Source: Actinoplanes ianthinogenes (GTDB lineage: Bacteria > Actinomycetota > Actinomycetes > Mycobacteriales > Micromonosporaceae). From it: a stretch of DNA of 64,000 nucleotides. Positions 1 through 8,454 of this stretch are shown one piece after another; position 1 is the first letter of the stretch, and every line of letters begins with the position of its first letter. A program made the position numbers and the translations under genes. The notes beneath the pieces were generated by a model that was given only the letters and a program-made list of their open reading frames with translations, was not told the origin of the DNA and made no database searches. The stretch lies in the NCBI RefSeq assembly GCF_018324205.1, contig NZ_AP023356.1:1984001-2048000 (forward strand), read 5' to 3'.

Positions 1-469
1 CGCGGGCTGGCAGCTGATCACCGACCAGCTCAACCACGAGCGGGTCGCGCTCACCTCGGCCGCCCCGCTGCGCCGCTCGCTCGACGAGGTCACCGAGTGG
101 GCCGTCGAGACCGGGGCGATCGAGCGGGAGTGGGTGCGGCTGCACCTGGCCCGGGTGCACGCCAAGACCGAGGTGCTCAAGCTGCTGAACTGGCGGGTGG
201 CGGCCGGCGGGGACGATTCGCCCGGCGCGGTGCGCGCCTCGGCCGGCAAGGTGTACGGCACCGAGCTGGCCGTGGAGGCGTATCGGCTGCTCATGGAGGT
301 GCTCGGCCCGGCCGCCACGATCCGCGGCGGTGCGCCCGGCGCACTGCTGCACGGCCGGATCGAGCGGATGCACCGGGCGTCGCTGATCCTCACCTTCGGC
401 GGCGGCGCGAACGAGGTGCAGCGCGACATCATCGCGGCCGGCGCGCTCCAGCTGCCGGTCACAAGATAG
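1..469 (+). CDS. fadE26: Acyl-CoA dehydrogenase FadE26-like (ChsE4), 3' part only
   Basis: The 5' end lies outside the window; 155 C-terminal residues are present. The frame carries an NHERV motif whose glutamate codon (bases 38-40) fits the catalytic base of ChsE4-type subunits, and ends with the LTFGGGANEVQRDII block that closes the FAD site in acyl-CoA dehydrogenases. The sequence resembles M. tuberculosis FadE26. In that organism FadE26 and FadE27 form an alpha2beta2 enzyme that dehydrogenates steroid side-chain CoA esters. The next gene, 43 bases downstream on the same strand, is a FadE27-like partner, which supports the assignment. Confidence 0.85.
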   Translation, partial: AGWQLITDQLNHERVALTSAAPLRRSLDEVTEWAVETGAIEREWVRLHLARVHAKTEVLKLLNWRVAAGGDDSPGAVRASAGKVYGTELAVEAYRLLMEVLGPAATIRGGAPGALLHGRIERMHRASLILTFGGGANEVQRDIIAAGALQLPVTR

Positions 470-512
470 AAAACCCGATTTCGGTACGTCCTGAGCACGG
501 TCAGGGGACTCG

Positions 513-1334
513 ATGGACTTCACCCTCAGCGACGAGGCGACCGGTCTCGCCACGCTCACCCGCGACCTGGCCGCGTCCGGTCGCCCCCTCTGGCCGGCGC
601 TCGCCGAGGCCGGTGTGCTCGCCGCCGCGCTGCCGGAACGAGCGGGCGGCGACGGCTGCGGCCTGATCGAGCAGTGCGCGATCCTGATCGAACTGGGTCG
701 CGCCGCCGCCGACGTGCCCTACCTCCCGTCGATCGTCGGCGCGGCGTCGGCCATCGCCCGGTTCGGCACCGACGAGGAGGTCGCCACCTGGGCCGTCCCG
801 GCCGGACGCGGCAGGGTCGTGCTGACCTCGGAGCAGGCACCCGGCGGCCCGGACATCGCCGCCTGGCTCGCCCAGCACACCACCATCGGCGGCCCGGAGG
901 TCGCCGCCTGGCTCGCCGCGCACACCACGGTCGGCGTCTGCGCGACCCAACTCGGCGTCGTCGAACGCGCCCTGGAGATGACCGCCGGGCACGCCCGCTC
1001 GCGGACCCAGTTCGGCCGCCCGATCGGCTCCTTCCAGGCCGTCTCGCAGCGCCTCGCCGACGCCTACATCGACGTCGAGGCCTTGCGCCTGGCCCTCTGG
1101 CAGGCGGCTTGCGAGCCGGACCGGGCCACCGTCGCCACCGCCGGATTCTGGGCCGCCGAGGCCGGCCACCGCGTCCTGCACACCGCCGTCCACGTGCACG
1201 GCGGCGTGGGCCTGGATCTCGACTACCCGCTGCACCGCTACTTCCTGGCCGCGAAGCACCACGAGTTCCTCCTGGGCGGCGCGACCCGGCAGTTGCTGGC
1301 CCTGGCCGACACCACCGTTCCCGTTCGGAGGTAA
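513..1334 (+). CDS. fadE27: Short FadE27-like acyl-CoA dehydrogenase subunit (ChsE5)
   Basis: This is the predicted non-catalytic partner of the upstream FadE26-like subunit in side-chain beta-oxidation. The N-terminal helical domain (about residues 1-85) and the C-terminal helical domain (from about 145, with RTQFGRPIGSFQAV and VHVHGGVGLD) match FadE27 well. The protein has only 273 residues, while M. tuberculosis FadE27 has about 373. The missing part is the middle beta domain, replaced here by about 50 residues that include a tandem duplication of a 15-residue GGP-AAWLA-HTT unit. The frame is intact. Either the subunit works without most of that domain or it is a degenerating copy. The start ATG follows the sequence AGGGGACTCG. 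Confidence 0.8.
   Translation: MDFTLSDEATGLATLTRDLAASGRPLWPALAEAGVLAAALPERAGGDGCGLIEQCAILIELGRAAADVPYLPSIVGAASAIARFGTDEEVATWAVPAGRGRVVLTSEQAPGGPDIAAWLAQHTTIGGPEVAAWLAAHTTVGVCATQLGVVERALEMTAGHARSRTQFGRPIGSFQAVSQRLADAYIDVEALRLALWQAACEPDRATVATAGFWAAEAGHRVLHTAVHVHGGVGLDLDYPLHRYFLAAKHHEFLLGGATRQLLALADTTVPVRR
843..932 (+). repeat. In-frame 45-bp tandem duplication inside fadE27
   Basis: Two direct 45-bp copies (843-887 and 888-932) differ at only a few positions. Each encodes a GGP(D/E)(I/V)AAWLA-HTT(I/V) unit. They sit exactly where the middle beta domain of FadE27 should be, so duplication and domain loss may be parts of one rearrangement. Confidence 0.9.
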
Positions 1335-1336
1335 GC

Positions 1337-2209
1337 ATGAAGTTCAGCCTCGGCATCGCGCTCAGCCCCCTCGACCAGCTCATCGACCTGGCGCGGACCG
1401 CCGAGGAGTGCGGCTTCGCGTCCATCGCCCTGCCCGACTCGCTCTTCTACTCCGAGGAGGTGAGCGCGAAGTATCCGTACACGCCGGACGGCAGCCGGTT
1501 CTGGACCGCGGAGACGCCCTGGTCGGACCCGCTCGTCACGGCCGCCGCGCTCGGTGCGGCCACGTCGCGGATCCGGTTCTACACGCAGGTGCTCAAGCTC
1601 GGCCCGCGCAACCCGGTGCTGCTGGCCCGGCAGGTCGGCTCGGTGGCCCACCTGACCGGCAACCGTTTCGGCCTCGGGGTCGGGCTCGGCTGGTCGCCGG
1701 AGGAGTCGCTGTGGTGCGGCGCGCCGTTCGAGGACCGGGGTGCCCGCGGCGATGAGGCTATCGACGTACTCAAATTGATTCTTGGGGGTGGCATGGTCGA
1801 GTATCACGGGAAGCACTTCGATTTCGGCCGCCTCCAGATGAGTCCGGCACCCACCGCCCCGGTCCCGATCTATGTGGGTGGGCATGCGGAGGCGGCGCTG
1901 CGCCGCGCCGCCCGGGTCGGCGACGGCTGGTCGTCGGCGATGATGCGGTTCGACGACCTGCGTGCCACGATCGACCGTCTGGCCGTCCTGCGCGGCGAGT
2001 ACGGCCGCGCCGGCCAGCCCTTCGAGATCCAGGCGGTGTGCATCGACCGCTTCGGACCGGACGGTTTCCGGCAGCAGGCCGAGGCCGGGGTGACCGACGC
2101 GATCGTGGTGCCGTGGCGGTTCTACGGCACCGGCTTCGACGGCGACCTGAACGCCAAGCGCGACGGCCTGCGCCGCTTCGCCGACGAGGTGATCTCCCGG
2201 TTCACCTGA
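1337..2209 (+). CDS. LLM-class flavin-dependent (probably F420) oxidoreductase
   Basis: A 290-residue luciferase-like TIM-barrel protein. It starts MKFSLGIALSPLDQL, and has the family segments for aldehyde/flavin binding such as RFGLGVGLGW near residues 111-120 and PIYVGGHAEAALRRAARVGDGW near 176-197. A strong GGAGG ribosome site, partly inside the fadE27 end, precedes the ATG; only two bases separate the genes. LLM genes (for example Rv3520c) occur in the M. tuberculosis KstR regulon, so a redox step on a steroid intermediate is likely. The substrate cannot be told from sequence. Confidence 0.8.
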   Translation: MKFSLGIALSPLDQLIDLARTAEECGFASIALPDSLFYSEEVSAKYPYTPDGSRFWTAETPWSDPLVTAAALGAATSRIRFYTQVLKLGPRNPVLLARQVGSVAHLTGNRFGLGVGLGWSPEESLWCGAPFEDRGARGDEAIDVLKLILGGGMVEYHGKHFDFGRLQMSPAPTAPVPIYVGGHAEAALRRAARVGDGWSSAMMRFDDLRATIDRLAVLRGEYGRAGQPFEIQAVCIDRFGPDGFRQQAEAGVTDAIVVPWRFYGTGFDGDLNAKRDGLRRFADEVISRFT

Positions 2210-2279
2210 CAAGAGTCGGACTGGCGACGTTGCACGCCCGCGGGACGCCCCGGAGCCTAAGCTCGCCCCGGAGGCAGGC

Positions 2280-3212
2280 ATGGGCAAGTCACGAAAACGA
2301 CGCCCCACCCGAGCGGCCCCACCACCGGCGGCCCCGCCACCGGCGCCGGAGCCGCCCCGGCCGCACCGGGTCCGGAAGGCGCTGCTGGCCACCGCCGGCA
2401 CGGTCCTGACCACCCTTCTCGTGCTGGTGGTCACCGGCGCCGCCGGGCAGATCGTCGACGTCCCGGCCGCCCAGGACCGGCTGCGCGCCCTCAGCGATCG
2501 CCTCTTCGGTGGCGACGACGAGGAGAGCGCCGCCGATCCGGCCGCCGGATCGGCGCTGCGGGTCGACGTGCTCGACGTCGACGGCTCCTACGGACAGGTG
2601 GCCGCCTTCCCCGCCGAACCGGCCTCGGCCTGGCAGCCGTTCTTCCAGAGCCCCGACCTGCCGACGATGGCGGCCCTGCTGACGGCGGGCGGCTGGGCGG
2701 GCGGCGGCCTCAAGCTCACCGTCTCCCTGGAGAGCCGCCGCACCCAGGACATCACCGTCTTCGACGTGCGGCCGGTCCGCCTGCACCGCCGGCCGATCCC
2801 GCACGGCGCCGTGGTGTCGGTGCTCAATCAGGGCGCCCCGCTGGAGCGCATGGCGTTCGACCTGGACAGTCCGCAGCCGGTCGCCCGGAAACTGACCGGC
2901 ACCGATCCGGCCGCGGCGGCGAAGGCTCGCCCGTTCTTCGAGGTGCAGACCGTGCCGCTGCCGCAGGCCGGCGCGCGATCCGTGCTCCTGCTGGAGTTCA
3001 CGACGCTGCGCGCGGCATACGACTTCGGGGTCGCGATCGACTACACCACCGGCGGCCGGTCCTACACGCAGGAGCTGCCCGGCGGTCCCTACCGGGTGGC
3101 CGCCGACCTGTGCCAGGCGGGCGCCCCGGCCCTGCACTACGACCACGTCCGCACCGTGTCCGGTGGCGCCGACGGCACCGCCTTCACGATGACCACCCAG
3201 TCGTCATGCTGA
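2280..3212 (+). CDS. Single-pass membrane protein of unknown function
   Basis: I do not recognise a family. A basic, proline-rich cytoplasmic tail (residues 1-32) is followed by one membrane segment (about 33-55) and a roughly 250-residue extracytoplasmic part with several beta-rich stretches and two cysteines near the C terminus. The ATG follows GGAGGCAGG. Its stop overlaps the start of the next gene (ATGCTGA), so the two are probably co-translated and may act together at the cell surface. Nothing links it to steroid metabolism. Confidence 0.75.
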   Translation: MGKSRKRRPTRAAPPPAAPPPAPEPPRPHRVRKALLATAGTVLTTLLVLVVTGAAGQIVDVPAAQDRLRALSDRLFGGDDEESAADPAAGSALRVDVLDVDGSYGQVAAFPAEPASAWQPFFQSPDLPTMAALLTAGGWAGGGLKLTVSLESRRTQDITVFDVRPVRLHRRPIPHGAVVSVLNQGAPLERMAFDLDSPQPVARKLTGTDPAAAAKARPFFEVQTVPLPQAGARSVLLLEFTTLRAAYDFGVAIDYTTGGRSYTQELPGGPYRVAADLCQAGAPALHYDHVRTVSGGADGTAFTMTTQSSC

Positions 3213-4279
3213 GGGCCGCGGCGCTGCTCCTGCTCGTCACCGCCCTGACCGCGTGCCGCTCGGAGCCGCGGCCACCGCCCCCGCAGCACCTGCGCGCGGC
3301 CGAGGCCCGGCAGCTCACCGGGGTCCACCTCAGCCCGTCCTTCCGGGCGCAGTGGTCCGGCCCGGACGCCGTCACGGTGGTCCGGGAGGTCGACGAGGGC
3401 GAGACCATGGAGCTGATCGACCTCGCCTCCGGCGCGATCCGCCTGAGCGGCCGGATGGACAGCACCGCCACCGTGCTGATCCCGGCGGATCCGACCGCCG
3501 CCCAGATCGTCCTGGTCGCCGCCGGCCTCTGGGACGCCCGCGTCTACCTCCGCCCGATCGCCGGCCCGGCGTGGCGCACCGGCCCGGCCGTCCCCTTCCC
3601 GACCGCCGCGGTGCTGGACGACACCGGCACCCGGCTGGCCGTGCTGGGCAGCGGCGTCACCGTCTACGACCTGGCGTCCGGCCACCGCCTGTCGGCCGGG
3701 GACAGGCCGGCACCGGGGCCGGACGACGACGGATCGTTCTACGACAGTGCGCTCTTCACCGGGAACACCGTGCTGACCCACGCGAGCGCCGCCGGCCACC
3801 TCGACAAGTGGGACGTCTCCCAGTCCCGGGCGGTCCTGACCCGGCTGCCGTGCGGATGCCGGATCGCCTACAACGCGATCTTCGGAGCGGGCGGCCGCAC
3901 CGCGGGCGCGGCCACCATGGACGGCACGATCGGCCTGCTGGACACCTCGACCGGCCGCCTGGTGAACCAGGTCCCGGTCACCGACGCCAAGCGCGTGCTG
4001 CCGGTGGCCCAGGCCGTGGTGGACGACCACGCCGTGCTCTTCCAGCACCTCGCGCAGACCGCGGGCTATTCCCCGGACCCGAACGCCGGAGGCGACGTGC
4101 TCTACAGCTGGGACGCGACGACCGGCGCGGTGGACCGGATCTGGCAGTGCCCACACTGCTCGATCACGGCGGTCCGCCAGCAGGCCCCGTCCCGGCAGCT
4201 GCTGATCGAGGCCACCGCACAGCCCGCCGACGACCCGCAACTGTGGCTGCTCCGCCTGGAGTGGGCGGTCCGGACTTGA
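3206..4279 (+). CDS. Lipoprotein with beta-propeller-like repeats
   Basis: The N terminus is a lipoprotein signal: a short leucine/alanine-rich core and the lipobox LTAC with the acylated cysteine at residue 17. The remaining 340 residues show recurring WD/PQQ-like phrases (IDLASGAIRLSG, VYDLASGHRLS, LLDTSTGRLVNQ), each an acidic residue followed by SG or TG and a strand, as in beta-propellers. It has CPHC-type cysteines late in the chain. The start was chosen because it gives a complete lipoprotein signal and overlaps the upstream stop by 7 bases. Likely cell-envelope protein; function unknown. Confidence 0.75.
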   Translation: MLRAAALLLLVTALTACRSEPRPPPPQHLRAAEARQLTGVHLSPSFRAQWSGPDAVTVVREVDEGETMELIDLASGAIRLSGRMDSTATVLIPADPTAAQIVLVAAGLWDARVYLRPIAGPAWRTGPAVPFPTAAVLDDTGTRLAVLGSGVTVYDLASGHRLSAGDRPAPGPDDDGSFYDSALFTGNTVLTHASAAGHLDKWDVSQSRAVLTRLPCGCRIAYNAIFGAGGRTAGAATMDGTIGLLDTSTGRLVNQVPVTDAKRVLPVAQAVVDDHAVLFQHLAQTAGYSPDPNAGGDVLYSWDATTGAVDRIWQCPHCSITAVRQQAPSRQLLIEATAQPADDPQLWLLRLEWAVRT

Positions 4280-4299
4280 CGCGGCCGCGCCGGCACTCC

Positions 4300-4316
4300 A
4301 CTCTGTAATCCAGAGT
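4300..4316. promoter_or_regulatory. Candidate operator for the winged-helix regulator operon
   Basis: A perfect 6-bp inverted repeat, ACTCTG-taatc-CAGAGT, lies 23 bases before the ATG of the membrane protein that is co-transcribed with a winged-helix regulator. Sites of this shape upstream of such pairs suggest autoregulation; that is inference. Confidence 0.45.
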
Positions 4317-4339
4317 TTCCTGTGATGCAGAGGAGATCC

Positions 4340-5074
4340 ATGAGTACCGAGGCACCCGACGCCGCCGCCATGCTGGCCGAATTGGACACCCTGAAAGCCC
4401 GGAGCCGGAGGCTGGCGCACGGCGGCCTCTGGCTCCCGGCCCTCGTCCTGGCCGCCCTGCCGCTGGCGAGCATCGCGCTCTACCAGGACCCGGCCGCCCA
4501 CACCGGCAACGGCGTGATCGAGTACCCCTACTGGGCCGGGCTGCCGGAGCAGCAACGCGCCGGCCTGGGCTCCTACCTCTTCTGGCTGCTGGCGACGCCG
4601 CTCGCGTTCGCCCTGGTCGCGCTCTGGTATCGCCGCCGGGAGAGCACGGCCGGTGTCCGGGTGCCCTGGCGCGTTCCGGTCGTCGCGGGAGCGGCCGGAC
4701 TGCTCTGCCTGCTGGCGCTGTTCGCCGCCCCGGCGGGACATCGGGCGAGCGCGGAGACCTCCTGGTGGCAGGGTCTGCTGACGCCACTGCTCGGCGTCGC
4801 GCTCGCCGCGATCGCCCTCGGGATCGTCGAGCGCAGCAAGGGGATCACCGTCGCCGGCGTCTGGATGGCGGCCCTGGCCTGGCAGTTCTGCGCGACCGGC
4901 CAGGTCGGGGGGCTCCTCGGCTGGCAGTCCTGGGTGCTGGGCGGTGGGCCCGCCCTGGGCGGTCAGCTGACGGTGCTCGGTCTGGACCGGCCCGCCCCGG
5001 CTCTGCTGATCATGGCGCTGCCGCTGACCCTCGCCGGTCTCTACCATGCCGCAAGGTCACGGACGAATGGCTGA
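4340..5074 (+). CDS. Polytopic membrane protein paired with a winged-helix regulator
   Basis: A 244-residue protein with about six hydrophobic segments (around residues 30-47, 84-102, 118-136, 150-168, 175-195 and 215-235). No catalytic motif is visible. The ATG at this position is preceded by AGGAGA and begins MSTEAPDA; an earlier GTG and ATG exist but are worse placed. It overlaps the downstream regulator by 8 bases, a typical membrane-protein/regulator pair in actinobacteria, perhaps for stress or antibiotic sensing. Function unknown. Confidence 0.75.
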   Translation: MSTEAPDAAAMLAELDTLKARSRRLAHGGLWLPALVLAALPLASIALYQDPAAHTGNGVIEYPYWAGLPEQQRAGLGSYLFWLLATPLAFALVALWYRRRESTAGVRVPWRVPVVAGAAGLLCLLALFAAPAGHRASAETSWWQGLLTPLLGVALAAIALGIVERSKGITVAGVWMAALAWQFCATGQVGGLLGWQSWVLGGGPALGGQLTVLGLDRPAPALLIMALPLTLAGLYHAARSRTNG

Positions 5075-5414
5075 CATGAGCGAGGCGCTGCCACACCCCG
5101 CTGTCGGGCTCGACGACGTCATCCATCAACGGGTGCGCCTGGGCGTGCTCGTCATGCTGGCCGAGATACCCGAGGTCGCCTTCGCCACCCTGCGGACCGA
5201 GCTGCGACTCACCGACGGCAACCTCAACCGGCACGTGCAGGTCCTGGTGGACGCCGGCCTGGTCACCCTGACCAAGGGCTACGAGGGCAATCGGCCACGC
5301 ACCTGGGTCAAGCTCACCCGCGACGGCCGCCGCGCCCTGCGCGCCGAGCTGGCCGCGCTGGAGCAGCTCACCGCCCGCCTCAAGGCCGCGGACCTGGACG
5401 AGCCCAGCCCGTGA
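5067..5414 (+). CDS. Winged-helix transcriptional regulator
   Basis: A 115-residue protein of the single winged-helix type found in MarR/ArsR-like regulators. Residues about 20-95 give the helix-turn-helix (FATLRTELRLTDGNLNRHVQVLVDAGLV) followed by a basic wing (TKGYEGNRPRTWVKLTRDGRRAL). The ATG overlapping the upstream stop was chosen; an in-frame ATG 21 bases earlier is possible. It probably controls its own operon through the inverted repeat at 4300-4316. The 3' end overlaps the convergent sulfotransferase gene by 35 bases. Confidence 0.8.
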   Translation: MADMSEALPHPAVGLDDVIHQRVRLGVLVMLAEIPEVAFATLRTELRLTDGNLNRHVQVLVDAGLVTLTKGYEGNRPRTWVKLTRDGRRALRAELAALEQLTARLKAADLDEPSP

Positions 5415-6501
5415 ACGCCGCGTCCACCTCCGCCGCGGTCAGGCCGAAGTCGGCCAGGTCGTACCGATGCGCCGGTCCTCTCGGCGGAGCCGTGGCCACC
5501 GGGGGCGGTGGCGCCCCCAGCCGGTCGTAGATCATCTCGACCGTCCCCTGAGGGTCGGACGTCAGGTCGTCGTAGTCGACGTCGATGAAGTGGGCCGGGT
5601 CGTGGCGGGCCCGGTCCACGGCGAACGTCCGCAACCCCCGCGACCACAACGCCACCTGCGCCCGCCCGAGCACCTCGCCCCGGAACAGCGGCGACCATCC
5701 GGCGCACGCCCGCGCGTTGAGGCTGCACACCGACGCGATCACCGTCCGCGGCGCCCGATGCGTCTGGATCACCACCGCGTCCGGATAGGCCGCGAGCAGC
5801 GCATCCAGCGCGAACAGGTGACTCGGATTCTTCAGCACCCACCGGCGTTCCCGATCGTGCAACCCGATCAGTTGCAGATTCCGCCGATGCCGGAGATAGG
5901 CGCCCGTCCAATCCTGCCCGGCCAGCCACGCCGAATATTCCGGCACGTGAGCCAGGCACTCGAACGACACCGACATCATCGACTGCCGCAACAGCCGCCA
6001 GCACTCCTCGACCTGATCAGCCGCGATGTAATGCGCCCCCAGCAGCGACGGATCCGCCCGCGCATAGCCGTCGCGCAGCATCGCGTAGACCGGATTCTCG
6101 TCCCACGACTCCCGCGGCGGCCGCGGCTGCGGCGCCTCGGTCAGCCACAGTTCCAGACCCTGGTGCGCCGGGTCCGCGGCGAGCAGCCGATGCAGCGCGG
6201 TCGTCCCGGTCCGCGGCAGCCCGGTGACGAAGACCGGCCGCACGATCGGCACGGAGGCATGCTCCGGGAACTGTTTCCACGCCGCCTCGCTGAGCAGCCG
6301 TGACACCAGCGCTGCGCGCACCAGGCCCCTGCTCATCCTGCTGCCGTCCGGGGTCAGGGTGGCTTGCTTCGCGTACGCCCGGAGCAGCACTCCCATGCCC
6401 TCGCGATAGTCGTCCGCCCCGAAGTCGTCGAGTCCCGTCAGCCGGGTCGCCGACGCGTGCAGATCCGCCACGGTGCCGACGTCGGTGCGCGTGCTGCGCA
6501 T
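5380..6501 (-). CDS. Sulfotransferase-family protein (Rv3529c-like)
   Basis: A 373-residue protein with the 5'-PSB loop of PAPS-dependent sulfotransferases, VTGLPRTGTTALHRLL near residues 92-107, and a later 3'-phosphate-type segment (WVLKNPSHLFALDALL). The sequence closely resembles M. tuberculosis Rv3529c, a KstR-regulon member of unknown substrate. GAGGAGG precedes the ATG. It is the last gene of an operon with an SDR and an Rv3531c-like protein, the same set and order as in M. tuberculosis, under a KstR box. A sulfonated steroid intermediate is an attractive but unproven idea. Confidence 0.85.
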   Translation of the reverse strand: MRSTRTDVGTVADLHASATRLTGLDDFGADDYREGMGVLLRAYAKQATLTPDGSRMSRGLVRAALVSRLLSEAAWKQFPEHASVPIVRPVFVTGLPRTGTTALHRLLAADPAHQGLELWLTEAPQPRPPRESWDENPVYAMLRDGYARADPSLLGAHYIAADQVEECWRLLRQSMMSVSFECLAHVPEYSAWLAGQDWTGAYLRHRRNLQLIGLHDRERRWVLKNPSHLFALDALLAAYPDAVVIQTHRAPRTVIASVCSLNARACAGWSPLFRGEVLGRAQVALWSRGLRTFAVDRARHDPAHFIDVDYDDLTSDPQGTVEMIYDRLGAPPPPVATAPPRGPAHRYDLADFGLTAAEVDAAFTGWARPGPRP

Positions 6502-6510
6502 GCCGCCTCC

Positions 6511-7284
6511 TCAGTGGTGGAACTCGCCGCAGTTGACGTCCAGGCACTGCCCGGTGATGCCCCGGGCGAGCCCGGAGAGCAGGAACAACGCGGCGTCGGC
6601 CACCTCGTCCGGCTCGGGCAGCCGGCGCAGGTCGACGGTCGCGGCGATCTCGTCGTAGATCTGCTGTGGCGGCACCTCGCGCTGCGCGGCCTGGTAGTCG
6701 AACCACAGGCGCAGGCTGTCCGCCCAGATCCAGCCGGGCGCCACCGAGTTGACCCGCACACCCCGCGGTCCGAGCTCACTCGCCAGGTTCTGGGCGACCG
6801 CGAGCAGTCCCGCCTTCGCCAGCTTGTACGGCCCGAACGGCCGCCGGGAGTGCCGCAGCACCGCCGAGTTGACCATCACGACCGCGCCACCGGACTCGAC
6901 CAGGGCCGGGGTCAGCAGCCGGGTCAGGCGCAGTGCCGCGAGCACGTTCACCTCGAAGCTCGACCGCAGGTCGTCCAGGCCGACCTTGCCGAGGCTGCGC
7001 ATCGGCGGCATCGCGAACGCGTTGTTGACCAGCCCGTCCACCCGGCCGAACTCGGCGAGAGCGGCCTCGGCCAGGGCCGCGCTCGCGTCGTCGTCGGTGA
7101 GGTCGGCCGGCATCACCAGGGCGCGGCGGCCGGCCGCGGTCACCTTCCCGGCCACCTCGGTCAGGTAGGACTCGGTGCGGGCGGCGAGCACCACGTCGGC
7201 GCCGTGGTGAGCGGCCCGCACCGCGAGCGCCTGCCCCAGGCCGGGCCCGACCCCGGCGATCACGACGACCTTGTCGGCGAGCAC
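6511..7284 (-). CDS. SDR-family oxidoreductase (Rv3530c-like)
   Basis: A 257-residue classical short-chain dehydrogenase. The cofactor loop is GVGPGLG (residues 11-17), with NNA at 87-89 and the catalytic set S140, Y153, K157. It ends with DVNCGEFHH. The GTG start lies 3 bases past the stop of the upstream gene, so translation is probably coupled. By position and similarity it matches Rv3530c of the KstR regulon. It likely oxidises or reduces a hydroxyl/keto group on a steroid-derived substrate; which one is unknown. Confidence 0.85.
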   Translation of the reverse strand: MLADKVVVIAGVGPGLGQALAVRAAHHGADVVLAARTESYLTEVAGKVTAAGRRALVMPADLTDDDASAALAEAALAEFGRVDGLVNNAFAMPPMRSLGKVGLDDLRSSFEVNVLAALRLTRLLTPALVESGGAVVMVNSAVLRHSRRPFGPYKLAKAGLLAVAQNLASELGPRGVRVNSVAPGWIWADSLRLWFDYQAAQREVPPQQIYDEIAATVDLRRLPEPDEVADAALFLLSGLARGITGQCLDVNCGEFHH

Positions 7285-7287
7285 GGC

Positions 7288-8445
7288 TCAGCCCAGCATC
7301 CGGGCCGCGGTGGCGGCCTGCCGGGCGGCGATCCGTTCCCGCCAGGCGGCCGGGTCGATCGGCTCGTGGTACGGCAACTGCTTGGGCAGGTCGTCGACGG
7401 CGACCAGGTCCACCCGGGGGCCGTCCGCCTCGGTCAGCGCGCGGGACAGCCGCTGCCAGCGCAACTGCACGTAACCGCGGTCGTGGCCGGTGCGCTCGAT
7501 CCAGTTCGCCACACCGGGGTCGCGCTCGCTGATCACGTAGCGGATCATGCCGTCCGGATCGACCCTCGCCTGCGGGACGGTGAGGCTGGTCTGGTGGTTG
7601 CTGTAGTCCAGCGAGACGTACCACATGCTGCCGAGTTGGAGGCCCTGGTAGGGGGCGCCGGCGACCGGGACGGTGACCACCATGGCCTGGTCGTCGTCGA
7701 GCGCGTAGTGGCCGGCCGAGGAGTACTGGGTGGCCAGGCCGCCGGGAGTCGGTCGGGGCGGGGTCAGGGTGTTGACCGGCAGGTTGAGGTAGAAGCGTTC
7801 GGCGAAGGCCAGGAAGGTGCGGATCCGGCCGACGAGCATCTTGCCGGCTATCGCGTACCGTCGGCTCTGGATCTGCTCGGTGAGCGGCGCGGGCCCGGTG
7901 CCGGACCGGTCGGCCCGATGGATGCGCAGCATCCCGGGTTGTTCGCGGGTCCAGTCGCTGAACACCTCGCGCACCACGAGCATGGCCGAGCCGGGCGCCA
8001 GCGGGAACGCGTTGCGGCCGCGCAGGCCGGGGCCGAAGCGGATCTCGAAGGTGCCGTCGGCGGCGATGTCGATCTCGCGGTCGTCGAAGGCGGCGAGGCT
8101 GTCCGGGACGTTGACCGGGGAGTACGAGCCGTCGAGGATCTGGAAGCTCAGGTCGGCGGTGCTGCCGCGGCGGCCGGTGACCACGTACTCGGCGTCGTCG
8201 CGCAGCCAGGCGTGGAAGTAGAGCGTGTCCGGATTGTCGAGACCCATTTTCGTGTACGGCCCGGTGGACCGCACGAAGTAGGGGAAGTCGCGGTCGTAGG
8301 CCCAGGCCATCTGGATCGAGGCGCGGATGCCACCGGCCAGGTAGTCGTAGCCCTCGATCAGGTCCTGCTCGCCACGGAGGTGTGGCGCCTCGGTGATGAC
8401 GCGCTCGGCGTGCGCGATGGCGTCGGCGAACGGCTGAGTGAGCAC
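7288..8445 (-). CDS. Conserved protein of steroid loci (Rv3531c-like)
   Basis: A 385-residue soluble protein with no signal or membrane segment. I recognise it only as an Rv3531c-type protein; the C-terminal half resembles DUF1214-like beta-sandwich proteins. It is the first gene of the operon with the SDR and the sulfotransferase. The GTG start lies 10 bases from an exact KstR box, so KstR control is strongly suggested. Catalytic residues cannot be named. Conservation of the trio suggests a joint reaction or transfer. Confidence 0.75.
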   Translation of the reverse strand: MLTQPFADAIAHAERVITEAPHLRGEQDLIEGYDYLAGGIRASIQMAWAYDRDFPYFVRSTGPYTKMGLDNPDTLYFHAWLRDDAEYVVTGRRGSTADLSFQILDGSYSPVNVPDSLAAFDDREIDIAADGTFEIRFGPGLRGRNAFPLAPGSAMLVVREVFSDWTREQPGMLRIHRADRSGTGPAPLTEQIQSRRYAIAGKMLVGRIRTFLAFAERFYLNLPVNTLTPPRPTPGGLATQYSSAGHYALDDDQAMVVTVPVAGAPYQGLQLGSMWYVSLDYSNHQTSLTVPQARVDPDGMIRYVISERDPGVANWIERTGHDRGYVQLRWQRLSRALTEADGPRVDLVAVDDLPKQLPYHEPIDPAAWRERIAARQAATAARMLG

Positions 8446-8454
8446 GCCTCATGC

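Noticed and set aside
513-1334. fadE27 as a pseudogene
   Set aside because: It is shortened, but the frame, start, stop and both conserved helical domains are intact, and it is positioned as the partner of fadE26.
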